A DNA stretch of 41,865 bases from an uncultured Pseudorhodobacter sp. (GCA_945952425.1 CAMFIX010000002.1:1-41865), one strand, 5' to 3'. Shown: positions 26,904-37,645, counted from the first letter of the stretch. A program made the numbers and translations. The notes: generated from the letters alone by a model not told the origin.

Positions 26904-27961
26904 CCCCGCTTGAACGTTTCGGCCTGTCGCTTTTGCACCGTCTTGATCCCGAGCGCGCGCATGGTCTGTCGCTGTCGGCCCTGCGGTCGGGGCTGGCGCC
27001 GCTGGCGGGCCTCGTGACCTCGCCGCGGCTGGCGGTGACGCTGGCGGGGATGGCCTTGCCGAACCCGGTCGGGCTGGCGGCGGGCTATGACAAAAATGCC
27101 ATTGCGGTCAGTGCCTTGACCCGTTCCGGTTTCGGTTTCATCGAGGTCGGCGCCGCGACGCCTTTTGCGCAAGAGGGCAATCCGCGGCCGCGGCTGTACC
27201 GGCTGACCGCGGATCGTGCGGCGATCAATCGTTTCGGTTTCAACAACGAGGGGGCGGAGGTCATCGCCGCCCGGCTGCGGGCGCGGGCGCCGGGGCCAGT
27301 TCCGGTCGGCCTGAACCTCGGCGCCAACAAGAGCTCGACCGACCGCGCGGCGGATTTCGCCAAGGTTCTGGCGCTTTGCGGTCCGCATGTCGATTTCGCG
27401 ACGGTGAATGTCTCGTCGCCCAACACCGAAAAACTGCGCGATTTGCAGGGCCCGGCGGCGCTTTCCGCACTGTTGACCGGGGTGATGGAGGTGCGCGCGC
27501 GCCTGCCGCGGCAGATCCCGGTTTTCCTGAAGATCGCGCCCGATCTGAACGGCGACGAGCTCGCCGCGATTGCCGAAGTGGCGCTGACGACGGGGCTTTC
27601 CGGCATCGTCGCGACCAATACGACCCTGTCGCGCGAGGGGCTGCAGTCGGCGCATCGTGACCAGGCGGGCGGCCTGTCTGGCGCGCCCTTGTTCGAAAAG
27701 TCCACGCGGGTGCTGGCCGAGCTGTCGCGTCTGACCGAGGGGCGGCTGCCGCTGATCGGGGTGGGCGGCGTGTCCTCCGCCGAGGAAGCCCTGGCCAAAA
27801 TCGAGGCGGGCGCCTCGGCGGTTCAGCTGTATACCGCCATGGTTTACAAGGGAATTTCCCTCGCGGCCGAAGTGGCGCGCGGGCTGGATCGGCTCTTGGC
27901 CGAGCGCGGGTTCGACAGTGTCGCGGCAGCGGTCGGCAGCCGGCGGGAGCGCTGGCTCTAA
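26900..27961 (+). CDS. pyrD: Dihydroorotate dehydrogenase (quinone); TTG start overlapping the DUF952 stop
   Basis: [110 protein letters not shown]. Confidence 0.95.
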   Translation: MTPLERFGLSLLHRLDPERAHGLSLSALRSGLAPLAGLVTSPRLAVTLAGMALPNPVGLAAGYDKNAIAVSALTRSGFGFIEVGAATPFAQEGNPRPRLYRLTADRAAINRFGFNNEGAEVIAARLRARAPGPVPVGLNLGANKSSTDRAADFAKVLALCGPHVDFATVNVSSPNTEKLRDLQGPAALSALLTGVMEVRARLPRQIPVFLKIAPDLNGDELAAIAEVALTTGLSGIVATNTTLSREGLQSAHRDQAGGLSGAPLFEKSTRVLAELSRLTEGRLPLIGVGGVSSAEEALAKIEAGASAVQLYTAMVYKGISLAAEVARGLDRLLAERGFDSVAAAVGSRRERWL

Positions 27962-28920
27962 CGACCCGTCATCGGAAAATGACAAGCGAGACCGTCGCGC
28001 AGGTTCGGCACCTCTGCGGCGCAGCGGGCCTCGGCCTTGAAGCAGCGGGTGCGGAAGACGCAGCCTGATGGCGGGGCCATCGGCGAGGGCAGGTCGCCGT
28101 CGAGCGGAATCATCTGCTTGGCCCGCTCGCGCAGCGGGTCGGGAATCGGCACGGCCGAGAGCAGGGCGGCCGAATAGGGATGCCGCGGCGCCGCAAAAAG
28201 CGCCTTGGCGGGCGAGGTTTCCATCATCCGGCCGAGGTACATGACCATGACGCGGTCCGAAATGTGGCGCACCACGCTGAGGTCATGGGCGATGAAAATC
28301 ATCGCCAGCCCAAGGTCGCGGCGCAGCTCTGCCAACAGGTTGATGACCTGCGCCTGGATGGAAACGTCCAAAGCCGACACAGGCTCGTCGCAAATCAGCA
28401 GCCGAGGCTCGACGATCAACGCCCGCGCGATGCCGATGCGCTGGCACTGGCCGCCGGAAAACTCGTGCGGATAGCGGTTCACCTGGTTCGGCAGAAGGCC
28501 GACCCGATCCATGGTCAGCTGAACGCGGGCCTTGATTTCATTGGAGGAAATCTCGGCGTGATGGGTGCGCAGGGGCTCGGCGATGATCTGGCCGACGGTC
28601 ATCCGCGGGTTCAGGCTGGCGAGCGGGTCTTGGAAAACCATCTGGATCGCGGCGCGGTGCCGCATCATCTTCGCGGGCGAGAGGGCCAGCAGGTTCTCGC
28701 CCTCCCACAGCACGCGGCCGGTCGCCGGGACCATGCGGATCAGCGCACGGGCGAGGGTCGACTTGCCGGAGCCGGATTCGCCAACTATCCCAAGCACTTC
28801 GCCGGGTGCGAGCGAAAATTCGATGCCGCGCACCGCCTGCAGCACGCGCGGCTTTGCCCAGGGCAAGTCGCCCTCGCGGCGCAGGTTGAAGCTGACCGAA
28901 AGGTCGGAAACCTCAAGCAT
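27958..28920 (-). CDS. oppF: Oligopeptide ABC transporter ATP-binding protein (OppF/DppF-like)
   Basis: [12 protein letters not shown] (Walker A), [29 protein letters not shown]. Confidence 0.9.
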   Translation of the reverse strand: MLEVSDLSVSFNLRREGDLPWAKPRVLQAVRGIEFSLAPGEVLGIVGESGSGKSTLARALIRMVPATGRVLWEGENLLALSPAKMMRHRAAIQMVFQDPLASLNPRMTVGQIIAEPLRTHHAEISSNEIKARVQLTMDRVGLLPNQVNRYPHEFSGGQCQRIGIARALIVEPRLLICDEPVSALDVSIQAQVINLLAELRRDLGLAMIFIAHDLSVVRHISDRVMVMYLGRMMETSPAKALFAAPRHPYSAALLSAVPIPDPLRERAKQMIPLDGDLPSPMAPPSGCVFRTRCFKAEARCAAEVPNLRDGLACHFPMTGR

Positions 28921-29869
28921 GCGGCGCCTCCACCCTATGACAGGCACAAAGGCGACTGGTCCCAAGGCTTTGAAGTTGAGGGAGAATCCGGCAGTCCGGC
29001 CCAACCTCGGGACAACGCGGCGCGAAGGGGCAGCCTTCGGGCGGGCGCGTCATATTGGGCGGCGCGCCGGGGATCGAGGCCAGCGCGCCCTCCTGGTCGA
29101 TCCGCGGCAAAGCGGCCAGAAGACCGCGCGCATAGGGATGCGCGGGGGCGGCAAAAAACGGTTCGACCGGCGCCTTTTCCATCACGCGGCCGCCATACAT
29201 GACCATGACCTGCTCGGCAAAGCCTGCGATAACGCCGAGATCATGGGTAATCAGCACGGTCGCCATGCCGAAATCTCGCTGCAAATCGCGTAAAAGGCTC
29301 ATGATTTGGGCCTGCACCGTGACGTCCAGAGCCGTGGTCGGCTCGTCGGCGATCAGGAGGTCGGGCTGGCACAGCAGGCTCATCGCGATCATGACGCGCT
29401 GCCGCATGCCGCCCGAAAATTCGTGTGGATACAAACGGATACGCGCCCTGGCCTCGGGGATTTTCACCGCGTCCAACATGGCCACGCACTCTGCAAGGGC
29501 AGCGGATTTGCCCATGCCGCGGTGGTGGATCAGCACCTCGGCCATCTGGTCGGAGACGCGCATGTAAGGGTTCAGCGAGGTCATCGGATCTTGGAAGACC
29601 ATCGCGATTCGCTCGGCCCGGATATGGTTCAGCGTTGCGATTGGCGCGCCGATCAGTTCGGTTCCGTCAAAGCGGGCGGAGCCTGTCGCGCGCCCGTTGC
29701 GAGCCAGAAGACCCAGTAGTGCAAAGGCCAGCTGGCTTTTACCAGAGCCAGATTCTCCAACGATGCCGAGGGTTTGCCCCTTTTGAAGCGTGAAGCTGAC
29801 CTCGTTGACGGCATGAACCGTGCCGTCAGGCGTGTCGAAGGCGACGGAGAGATTCTCGACCACCAGCAT
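28913..29869 (-). CDS. oppD: Oligopeptide ABC transporter ATP-binding protein (OppD/DppD-like)
   Basis: [41 protein letters not shown]. Confidence 0.9.
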   Translation of the reverse strand: MLVVENLSVAFDTPDGTVHAVNEVSFTLQKGQTLGIVGESGSGKSQLAFALLGLLARNGRATGSARFDGTELIGAPIATLNHIRAERIAMVFQDPMTSLNPYMRVSDQMAEVLIHHRGMGKSAALAECVAMLDAVKIPEARARIRLYPHEFSGGMRQRVMIAMSLLCQPDLLIADEPTTALDVTVQAQIMSLLRDLQRDFGMATVLITHDLGVIAGFAEQVMVMYGGRVMEKAPVEPFFAAPAHPYARGLLAALPRIDQEGALASIPGAPPNMTRPPEGCPFAPRCPEVGPDCRILPQLQSLGTSRLCACHRVEAPHA

Positions 29870-30790
29870 TCAGCGTTCCTTCGGGTCCAAGGCATCGCGC
29901 AGGCCGTCGCCGACGAAATAGAAGCCGAACATCAGCAGCAGGAAAAAGCCCAAAGGAAAGCCAATTTGCCATAAAGTGTCATAATAAATCGCTTTCGCGC
30001 CGTCGGAAATCAGCGTGCCGAGCGAGGTTTGCGGCTCTTGCACGCCGAGGCCGAGGAAGGAAATGAAGCTCTCGGTGATGATGATGTCGGGCACAAGGAG
30101 CGTGGCGTAGATGACCACGATGCCCAGCAGGTTGGGCAGGATGTGGCGCAGGATGATGCGCGTGGTCGGCACGCCGGTAGCTTGCGCGGCCTCGATATAC
30201 TCGCGCGCTTTCAGCGTCAGGGTCTGCCCGCGCACGATGCGCGCCATGGCGGGCCAGGAGAGCAGGCCGATAGAAAGATACAGCACAGACAATGACTTGC
30301 CGAACATCACCAGCATCAGGATGAGGACGAACATGAAGGGTATCGACAGCATTATGTCGCAAAGCCGCATCATGAAACCGTCGATCCGGCCGCCAAGGTA
30401 GCCCGAAACCGCGCCGTAAAGGGTGCCGACGACGACCGAAATCGCGGTGCCGATGAGGCCGACCAAGAGCGAAATGCGCACCCCCATCGCGGTGCGCGCG
30501 AAGAGGTCGCGGCCCTGATCGTCGGCGCCGAACCAGTAGGTCAGCGAGGGGCGGCCGAGCTCGTCGGCGTGGCCCATGATGTTGAAGTCGATAAAATCGT
30601 AGCTAAATGGCGCAATGGCTTGGCCGAATGCGGCAAATGCAATGCAAATGGCCAGCATCGCCAGCCCCGCGACCGCGGCCTTGTTGCGCCAAAAGCGGCG
30701 GCGGGCATCAGCCCAGAGCGAGCGACCCTTGACCTCTTCCAGCCCCGCGAGCCGCGTGGCAAGTGCCTGCATGTTGATGGGGGTTAGCAT
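29870..30790 (-). CDS. oppC: Oligopeptide ABC transporter permease (OppC-like)
   Basis: YWFGADDQGRDLFARTAMGVRISLLVGL, EYIEAAQATGVPTTRIILRHILPN permease motif. Confidence 0.9.
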   Translation of the reverse strand: MLTPINMQALATRLAGLEEVKGRSLWADARRRFWRNKAAVAGLAMLAICIAFAAFGQAIAPFSYDFIDFNIMGHADELGRPSLTYWFGADDQGRDLFARTAMGVRISLLVGLIGTAISVVVGTLYGAVSGYLGGRIDGFMMRLCDIMLSIPFMFVLILMLVMFGKSLSVLYLSIGLLSWPAMARIVRGQTLTLKAREYIEAAQATGVPTTRIILRHILPNLLGIVVIYATLLVPDIIITESFISFLGLGVQEPQTSLGTLISDGAKAIYYDTLWQIGFPLGFFLLLMFGFYFVGDGLRDALDPKER

Positions 30791-30791
30791 C

Positions 30792-31715
30792 TCAATACCG
30801 TATCTTGGGGTCTACCCAAGCGTAAAGCACATCGACCACGAGGTTGAAGAGGATCGTCAACCCGCCGGCCAGAAGCGTCACGCCCATCATCACCGCGTAG
30901 TCGCGGTTCAATGCGGCATCGACAAAGAATTTACCAACGCCGGCGGTCGAGAAATACATATCGACGACGACAGAGCCGGTTATCATCGCAACAAACACCG
31001 GGCCGAGATAGCTCAGAACCGGGATCAGTGCGGGTTTCAGGGCGTGGCGGGTGATGACTTTCCAAGTCGGCAATCCCTTGGCACGGGCGGTCCGTATATG
31101 GTTCTGCGTCAAAACCTCCAGCATCGAAGAGCGCATGATCCGGGCAATCGAGGCCATATAGGCGGTGCCCATGGCGAGAATTGGCATGAGCTGGTGTTTC
31201 CAATCTCCACCCTCCCACCCTCCGCCAGGAAGCCAGCCGAGCCAGCGAGTGAAGATCAGAACGAGAATGGGCGCCAGGACGAAATTCGGCAGCACTGAGG
31301 CGCCTATGGAAATGCCTATGGAAAGGTAATCCAGCCACGTGTTCTGGAAAATCGCGGCCAGCACGCCCAGGCCAATACCGCAGACGACTGCCATGACAAA
31401 GGCCCAACCGCCGTATTGGAATGTCACGGGAAAACCCTGCGCGATGATCTCATTCACGGTGCGGTCTTTGTAGACAAACGAGGGGCCGAAGTCGAAATGG
31501 GCGACCATGCCCCAGACGTAAGAAATCATCTGTCGCCACAGCGGCTGATCCAATCCGTACTTGGCGTTCAAATTGGCCAAGACGGCGGCGGGGAGTTTCT
31601 TTTCATAGGTAAAAGGCCCTCCTGGTGCGGCGTGCATCAGGAGGAAAGAGATCACGATCAACGCCAGAAGCGTCGGCACGGCCACGGCGAGCCGCTTGGC
31701 AATATAGGTCAGCAC
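30792..31715 (-). CDS. oppB: Oligopeptide ABC transporter permease (OppB-like)
   Basis: YIAKRLAVAVPTLLALIVISFLLMHAAPGGPF; HIRTARAKGLPTWKVITRHALKPALIPVLS. Confidence 0.9.
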   Translation of the reverse strand: MLTYIAKRLAVAVPTLLALIVISFLLMHAAPGGPFTYEKKLPAAVLANLNAKYGLDQPLWRQMISYVWGMVAHFDFGPSFVYKDRTVNEIIAQGFPVTFQYGGWAFVMAVVCGIGLGVLAAIFQNTWLDYLSIGISIGASVLPNFVLAPILVLIFTRWLGWLPGGGWEGGDWKHQLMPILAMGTAYMASIARIMRSSMLEVLTQNHIRTARAKGLPTWKVITRHALKPALIPVLSYLGPVFVAMITGSVVVDMYFSTAGVGKFFVDAALNRDYAVMMGVTLLAGGLTILFNLVVDVLYAWVDPKIRY

Positions 31716-33329
31716 CTATTGCGCCACGCGATAGAGGTCTTTGGCATACCAGAATTGCATGGCGTCATGCTCGGCCAGCCCCTTGAGATCCGGTTTCACC
31801 ATATCGACCTTGGCATAGTGATAGATCGGGATGATCGGCATGTCTTTGGCCAGAATTTCCTCGGCCTTGGTGTAATTGGCCGAAGGATCGGCCATGCCTT
31901 TTGCGTCCTTCAGCAGCTTGTCATAGTCGGCGTTCGAATACTTGATATCGTTGTTGGTAGAATAGGTGGCCCAAAGGTCCAAGAAGGTCGAGGCCTCGTT
32001 ATAGTCGGCACACCAGGCATAGCGCGCCATTTCGAAATCTCCGGCGATCAACTTGTCGGTGTGGACCTTCCACTCGTAATTGTTTGGCGTCAGCTGCACG
32101 CCGAGGGTCTGTTTCCACATCTGCTGAACCGCGACCGCGATTTTCTTGTGCGCATCCGAGGTGTTGTAATTCAGCGTGATCTGCAGCGGATTGTCGGGGC
32201 CGTATCCAGCCTCGGCCAAAAGCTTGACCGCCTCGGCATTGCGGTCGGCCTGGCTTTCCTTGGCGTAGTCGATATCCGGCATGGTAAAGCCGTTGATCGA
32301 GGGAGGGGTCCAGGAATAAGCCTCGGTCTGGCCGCCCTGCAGGATATTGTCGACGATCACCTTGCGGTCGATGGCCAAAGACAGGGCGCGGCGCACGCGC
32401 GGGTCGTGCAACGCCGGGTTGCCCTTTCCTTCCGCGACATTCATCATGTAGGTATAGGCGCATGCATAAGGCGTCGAGCGCGCCTCGTTCGGGAGTTGGG
32501 CCTTCAGGGCCGGGTATTTGCCCGCCGGAACATCGGTGCGATCCAATTCTCCGGCCTGATAGCGCACCAGCGCCGCATCTTCGTCATTGATGACCAGTGC
32601 CGTCACCGGTGACATGATGACATTGGCCGCATCCCAATAGGTTGGGCTCTTTCCCTCGGTGTATTTCTCGCCGTCCACATATTCCTTCAGCACATAGGCG
32701 CCGTTGCCTACGATATTGCCCACCTTGGTCCAATCGGCCCCGAATTTCTTGATCACCGCGCGCGGGGCGGGGAAAAGAGAGGTATTGGTCAGCATCTTGG
32801 TGAAATAGGGAATCGGATTGTCCAGCGTCACTTCCAGCGTGTGATCGTCCAGCGCCTTCACCCCCAGCTGATCGGGTGGCAATTTGCCCGCCGTCACATC
32901 GGCCGCATTCTTGACCTGGGCCAGTTCCAGGAAATAGGCATATTCCGACGCGAGCTTCGGATCGGCCAGCCTTTGCCAGCCATAGACGTAATCGGCGGCG
33001 GTCACCGGCGTGCCGTCGGACCATTTTGCCTCGGGACGCAATTTGAACGTATAGGTCAATTTGTCGTCCGAGACGGTGTAAGACAGCGCCCCCGCCGGAA
33101 CCAGGTTGCCGTTGCCATCCTCGTTGTAAAGTCCCTCGAAAAGCCCGCGCGCGATGTCGCTGTCCTCGACCGAGGAAATCAGCTGCGGGTCCAGCGATTT
33201 CACGCTGTCGAGCATCCGGTAGGTATAGGCCTGGTTCGCGGCCAGCTCTTCGCCGGTTTTCGGGTTCTTTTCGGCCAGCGCAGGCAGGGCGCCGAGGGCG
33301 AGGATCGTGGTCAACAGCAGCGTTTTCAT
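31716..33329 (-). CDS. oppA: Oligopeptide ABC transporter substrate-binding protein (OppA-like, SBP_bac_5)
   Basis: Signal peptide; YRMLDSVKSLDPQL, ARGLFEGLYNEDGNG, YTFKLRPEAKWSDGTPVTAADYVYGWQRL. Confidence 0.92.
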   Translation of the reverse strand: MKTLLLTTILALGALPALAEKNPKTGEELAANQAYTYRMLDSVKSLDPQLISSVEDSDIARGLFEGLYNEDGNGNLVPAGALSYTVSDDKLTYTFKLRPEAKWSDGTPVTAADYVYGWQRLADPKLASEYAYFLELAQVKNAADVTAGKLPPDQLGVKALDDHTLEVTLDNPIPYFTKMLTNTSLFPAPRAVIKKFGADWTKVGNIVGNGAYVLKEYVDGEKYTEGKSPTYWDAANVIMSPVTALVINDEDAALVRYQAGELDRTDVPAGKYPALKAQLPNEARSTPYACAYTYMMNVAEGKGNPALHDPRVRRALSLAIDRKVIVDNILQGGQTEAYSWTPPSINGFTMPDIDYAKESQADRNAEAVKLLAEAGYGPDNPLQITLNYNTSDAHKKIAVAVQQMWKQTLGVQLTPNNYEWKVHTDKLIAGDFEMARYAWCADYNEASTFLDLWATYSTNNDIKYSNADYDKLLKDAKGMADPSANYTKAEEILAKDMPIIPIYHYAKVDMVKPDLKGLAEHDAMQFWYAKDLYRVAQ

Positions 33330-33430
33330 GGACTTCTCCCTGATGGCCCATGGTCTTGGGCCTTGGGGGCAAGCCTAGGCCGATGGGGCCCCAAGTCCAG
33401 TGCAATTTGCGGCTGTGACGCAGGGAAAGG

Positions 33431-34468
33431 TCAGGGCAGCGGGGTCCAGATCACGTCGTCGATGCGTGGCGCATGGGTCGCCAGCATCACCAGCCGGTCG
33501 AAGCCCAAGGCGATGCCCGAAGTCGGCGGAATCAGCGGCAAGGCGGCCAGCAGGTCTTCGTCCAGCGGATAGCGCTCGCCGTAGACGCGGGATTTCTCGT
33601 CCATTTCGGCCTCGAAGCGCTTGCGCTGTTCGACCGGGTCGGTCAGCTCGCCGAAACCGTTCGCCAGTTCCACCCCGCAGGCGTAAAGCTCGAACCGTTC
33701 CGCAAGCCGCGGGTCGCCGGGCAGCCGCCGCGCCAGCGCCGCTTCGGCGGCCGGATAGCGGTCAAGGATCGTGGGCCGACCGATCCCCAGATGCGGCTCG
33801 ACATGGGTGACGAGAAGGGCGGAGAGAAGGTCGCTCCAGGTGTCGTCGTCGGCCACGCGGAGGCCGCGCGCCCGGGCCTGGGCGGCCAGAGGCGCGGCCT
33901 CGGTCATGCCATCGGGGCGGATCGATTCCATCAGGTCGATGTCGGCATAGCGCGCCAGGGCCTCGACGACGCCCAGCCGCTCGGGCGGTTCGAACGGGTC
34001 GCAAGCCACGGATTCCCAACGGAATTCCCGCGTGCCGGCCAGGGTCGCGGCCATCTGCATCAGGGCCACGCAATCCTCCATCAGCTGGCTGTAGGGCGCC
34101 CCCGCGCGATACCATTCCAGCATGGTGAATTCCGGGTGATGTCGCGGCCCGCGCTCGCGGTTGCGCCAGACATGGGTCAGGGCGAAGATGCGCTCCTCCC
34201 CGGCCGCCAGCAGCTTTTTCATCGCGAATTCGGGCGAGGTATGCAGGTAAAGCTGCTGGGCCGCGCCGTCGTTGCCGATGGCGGTGGTCGCAAAGGCATG
34301 CAGATGCGCCTCGTTGCCCGGCGAGGCGGCCAGAGCGGTCGGGTCGATCTCCAGGAAGTCCTGCGCCGCGAACCAAAGTCGCAGCTGCGTCGCCAGCCGC
34401 GCGCGCAGCAGCAGGGCCGGACGGCGGTCGGCATGGCGTTCGGGGGTCCACCAGGGGGCGCGGGTCAT
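33431..34468 (-). CDS. epmA: EF-P lysine--lysine ligase EpmA (GenX/PoxA)
   Basis: Class II aaRS-like: [55 protein letters not shown]-terminal [16 protein letters not shown]; divergent from efp. Confidence 0.92.
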   Translation of the reverse strand: MTRAPWWTPERHADRRPALLLRARLATQLRLWFAAQDFLEIDPTALAASPGNEAHLHAFATTAIGNDGAAQQLYLHTSPEFAMKKLLAAGEERIFALTHVWRNRERGPRHHPEFTMLEWYRAGAPYSQLMEDCVALMQMAATLAGTREFRWESVACDPFEPPERLGVVEALARYADIDLMESIRPDGMTEAAPLAAQARARGLRVADDDTWSDLLSALLVTHVEPHLGIGRPTILDRYPAAEAALARRLPGDPRLAERFELYACGVELANGFGELTDPVEQRKRFEAEMDEKSRVYGERYPLDEDLLAALPLIPPTSGIALGFDRLVMLATHAPRIDDVIWTPLP

Positions 34469-34565
34469 ATTCTTTCTCTGGCGATTCCTGCAAAAGCAGG
34501 CTAAAGGGCGGCTCGGTACGCCTCCGCATAGCCTTGGGGGCCTGTGGACACAAGGAATCCCCGAC

Positions 34566-35129
34566 GTGAAAGTCATCGCTTCGTCGCTCCGCAAGGGCAA
34601 TATCGTGGAACTGGACGGCAAGCTTTATGTCGTTCTGAAGTCCGAGAATTTCCACCCCGGCAAGGGGACGCCGACGACTTCGGTCGACATGCGCCGGATT
34701 TCGGATGGCGTGAAGGTGGCCGAGCGCTGGCGGACGACGGAAATGGTCGAGAAGGCCACGGTGGACGAGCGGCAATACGATTACCTGTATGAGGACGGCG
34801 AGGGCTTCCACTTCATGGAGCCGGTCAGCTACGATCAGGTGACGGTTTCGGCCGAGATCGTGGGCGAGGGCTCGGTCTTCCTGCAGGAAGGCGTGAAGGT
34901 CTATATCCAGACTTTCGAGGACAAGCCGATCTCGATCGAACTGCCGCAGAAGGCGACGGTGGAAATCGCCGAGACCGAGCCGGTGGTGAAGGGGCAGACG
35001 GCCTCGTCGTCGTACAAGCCCGCGATCCTGACGAATGGGCTGCGCGTCCTGGTGCCGCCGCATATCGAAGCGGGGACCAAGATCATCATCAACACCGAAG
35101 ACCTGAGCTATCAGGAACGGGTGAAGTAA
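34566..35129 (+). CDS. efp: Elongation factor P (GTG start)
   Basis: [69 protein letters not shown]. Confidence 0.95.
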   Translation: MKVIASSLRKGNIVELDGKLYVVLKSENFHPGKGTPTTSVDMRRISDGVKVAERWRTTEMVEKATVDERQYDYLYEDGEGFHFMEPVSYDQVTVSAEIVGEGSVFLQEGVKVYIQTFEDKPISIELPQKATVEIAETEPVVKGQTASSSYKPAILTNGLRVLVPPHIEAGTKIIINTEDLSYQERVK

Positions 35130-35150
35130 GCTTGCCTTTTCAAGGCCTTG

Positions 35151-35185
35151 ACCGCGCGTCCCAACAGGGGCGCGCGGTTTCGTTT
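35151..35185 (+). terminator. efp terminator
   Basis: ACCGCGCG...CGCGCGGT followed by TTCGTTTT. Confidence 0.65.
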
Positions 35186-35190
35186 TGCCC

Positions 35191-35292
35191 CGCGGCAGCA
35201 ACGGGCGGCGCGGGCTCGATGCCTGCGTCGGCCGTTCTTTTGGGCGTAGGTTTGCGCCGGGCATCGAGCCCGTCTCAAACCTTGCTGCCGCG
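35191..35292. repeat. Inverted pair of a 33-bp REP-like element (copies A and B)
   Basis: Outer arms CGCGGCAGCAA/TTGCTGCCGCG, 9-nt spacers, inner arms CGGGCTCGATGCC/GGCATCGAGCCCG, 36-nt loop. Confidence 0.8.
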
Positions 35293-35294
35293 GG

Positions 35295-35855
35295 TCAGGT
35301 GGGATCGCGGGAGAGAAGCGTCACCCAGGTGTCGCCATAGCGGCGCTGGTCAAGCAGGGTGAAGCCCGGCGGCGGCTCTTGCGGGCTGGCCTCTTCCCAC
35401 ATCGCCACGGCCTCCGGCGCCAGCCAGCCCTGTGCAAGGGCCGAGGCCAATGCCCTTTCTCCCAGGCCCTTGCCATAGGGCGGGTCAAGGAAGACCAGGT
35501 CGAAGGCCACTTCCGCCTTGGGCAAAGCGCAGGCGTCGGCCTTGAGGTGGCGTGCTGCAACCCCTTGCATCTTCGCGACATTCGCCGCGATCAGCCGTGC
35601 GGCGACCTTGCCGTCGTCGATCAGCACGGCCTCCAAAGCCCCGCGCGACAAAGCCTCCAGCCCCAGGGCGCCGGTCCCCGCGAACAGGTCCAGCACCCGC
35701 GCGCCGCGGCAGAGGTCGCCGTGCTTGCCATTGGTCAAAAGGTTGAAGACCGCCTCGCGCACGCGGTCGGAGGTCGGGCGGAGATGCGCCTTGGGGTCGC
35801 CCTCGCCGACCTCGGCCAGCTTCAAACCCCGCCACCTGCCGCCGATGATCCTCAC
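35295..35855 (-). CDS. rsmD: 16S rRNA (guanine(966)-N(2))-methyltransferase RsmD
   Basis: MRIIGGRWRGLKL, RPTSDRVREAVFNLL, VLDLFAGTGALGLEALSRGA, FLDPPYGKGL. Confidence 0.95.
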   Translation of the reverse strand: MRIIGGRWRGLKLAEVGEGDPKAHLRPTSDRVREAVFNLLTNGKHGDLCRGARVLDLFAGTGALGLEALSRGALEAVLIDDGKVAARLIAANVAKMQGVAARHLKADACALPKAEVAFDLVFLDPPYGKGLGERALASALAQGWLAPEAVAMWEEASPQEPPPGFTLLDQRRYGDTWVTLLSRDPT

Positions 35856-37069
35856 TTCAAGAGCGACTTCATCTCGACCGTGACATCGGTGAGCTTGGCC
35901 TCGTCCGGCGTCCGACCGGCCTCGATCAGGCGCTTGCCGACCATATAGGCCCGGCTGTCGTTCATCGCATCCACGGCGATCAGCCGGTTGCCCTTGAAAT
36001 ACCAGAAGCTGACGGCATCGCCCACCGGGCCGCGCGTCAAGACCCGGTCATAGCCGAGGTTCAGCCCGGCGATCTGCAGCTTGCAATCGTATTGATCCGA
36101 CCAGAACCACGGCGCCGGCACGTAATCCTTGCCCGCGCCCAGGATGTTCTCGGCCACCAGCTCGGCCTGGTCGATGGCATTGCCGACCGATTCGATCCGC
36201 ATCTGCGCGCCGTTCAGCGGGAAGGAGGCGCAGTCGCCCGCCGCCCAGACATGGGGCGCCGAGGTGCGGCCCTGCAGGTCGGTCTTGATGCCGTTTTCCA
36301 GCACGATCCCGGCCGCTTCGGCCTCCGCCCCGTTCGGCACGATGCCGACGCCGACGATCACGAAATCGGCCGCCAGCTCGCGGCCGTCCTTCAGGCGGAC
36401 GCCGGTCACCCGCGTCTCGCCCAAAAGCCGGTCCAGCCCGGTTTCCTCCAGGATCACCGCGCCCTTGTCGCGGTGCAGCGCACCGAAATAGGCGGAGGTC
36501 TCGGGCGCCGCCACCCGCTGCAGGATGCGCGGCGCCATTTCCAGCACGGTGACCTCCAGCCCCAGCTTGCGCCCCACCGCCGCGGCCTCCAGCCCGATAT
36601 AGCCGCCGCCGACGATGACCAGCCGCCGCCCCGCGACGAATTCGCCCTTCATCGCATCGACATCGGCGAGCGTGCGGACGGTATAGACGCCCTGAAGCTC
36701 GCCCCCCACCGCCGCAGGCAGCCGCCGCGGGGTCGAGCCGGTGGTCAGGATCAGCTCGTCGTAAGCGATGACCTCCACCCCGTTGTCGTCCTGCACCGTC
36801 ACTTGCCTGGCGCCGGTGTCGATCGCATTGACCGTCGCGCCAAGCCGCAGCGTGATCTTCGCCTCGGCCCAGAATTCGGGCGAGCGGAGCCAAAGCCGTT
36901 CTTCCTCCATCTCGCCCAGCAGATAGGCCTTGGACAGCGGCGGACGCTGATAGGGCGGCGCGGGTTCGGCGCCGATCATGGTGATCTCGCCCTCGAAGCC
37001 CAGGGCGCGCAGTTTCGCCGCCGCCGCCGCCCCGGCCTGTCCTGCCCCCACGATCACCACATGCGCCAT
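35852..37069 (-). CDS. FAD-dependent NAD(P)H:ferredoxin-type reductase
   Basis: MAHVVIVGAGQAGAAAAAKLRALGFEGEITMIGAEPAPPYQRPPLSKAYL; VGGGYIGLEAAAVGRKLGLEVTVLE; VWAAGDCASFP. Confidence 0.9.
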   Translation of the reverse strand: MAHVVIVGAGQAGAAAAAKLRALGFEGEITMIGAEPAPPYQRPPLSKAYLLGEMEEERLWLRSPEFWAEAKITLRLGATVNAIDTGARQVTVQDDNGVEVIAYDELILTTGSTPRRLPAAVGGELQGVYTVRTLADVDAMKGEFVAGRRLVIVGGGYIGLEAAAVGRKLGLEVTVLEMAPRILQRVAAPETSAYFGALHRDKGAVILEETGLDRLLGETRVTGVRLKDGRELAADFVIVGVGIVPNGAEAEAAGIVLENGIKTDLQGRTSAPHVWAAGDCASFPLNGAQMRIESVGNAIDQAELVAENILGAGKDYVPAPWFWSDQYDCKLQIAGLNLGYDRVLTRGPVGDAVSFWYFKGNRLIAVDAMNDSRAYMVGKRLIEAGRTPDEAKLTDVTVEMKSLLK

Positions 37070-37148
37070 GCTTTCCCCCACTGGTCCTCTTTGCGGACCG
37101 ACCCTATATCTGGGCGCAACGGAAACGCAAACCGCGCGAGGATATGAG

Positions 37149-37637
37149 ATGACGATTTCTGAAGGCCAAAGCCTGCCCGAAGCGACCCTGATGGTGAAGA
37201 CGGCGGAGGGGATCGCAGATGTCTCGGTCACCGAGCGCAGCAAGGGCCGCTCGGTCGTGATCTTCGGCCTGCCGGGCGCCTATACCGGCACCTGCTCGAA
37301 CGCCCATGTGCCCTCGTTCATCCGCACCTTCGACAAGTTCAAGGCCAAGGGCGTGGACGAGATCATCTGCGTGTCGGTCAACGATGTCTTCGTGATGGAT
37401 GCCTGGGGCAAGCAGACCGGGGCGACGGCGGCCGGGATCACCATGGCGGCGGACCCGGATGCCTCTTTCACCAAGGCGCTGGGGCTGGATTTCGCCGCCG
37501 GTTTCGTGCGCGGCGCCCCGCGGTCGAAGCGCTATGCGCTGCATGCGGTGGACGGGGTGGTGAAGGTCTTGAACGTCGAAGAGAGCCCCGGCGCCTGCGA
37601 TATTTCGGCCGGCGAAGGGCTGTTGCAGCAGCTGTAA
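37149..37637 (+). CDS. Peroxiredoxin (Prx5-like)
   Basis: VVIFGLPGAYTGTCSNAHVPSFI; VDEIICVSVNDVFVMDAWGKQ; GLDFAAGFVRGAPRSKRYALHAVDGVV. Confidence 0.92.
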   Translation: MTISEGQSLPEATLMVKTAEGIADVSVTERSKGRSVVIFGLPGAYTGTCSNAHVPSFIRTFDKFKAKGVDEIICVSVNDVFVMDAWGKQTGATAAGITMAADPDASFTKALGLDFAAGFVRGAPRSKRYALHAVDGVVKVLNVEESPGACDISAGEGLLQQL

Positions 37638-37645
37638 GTCCAATC

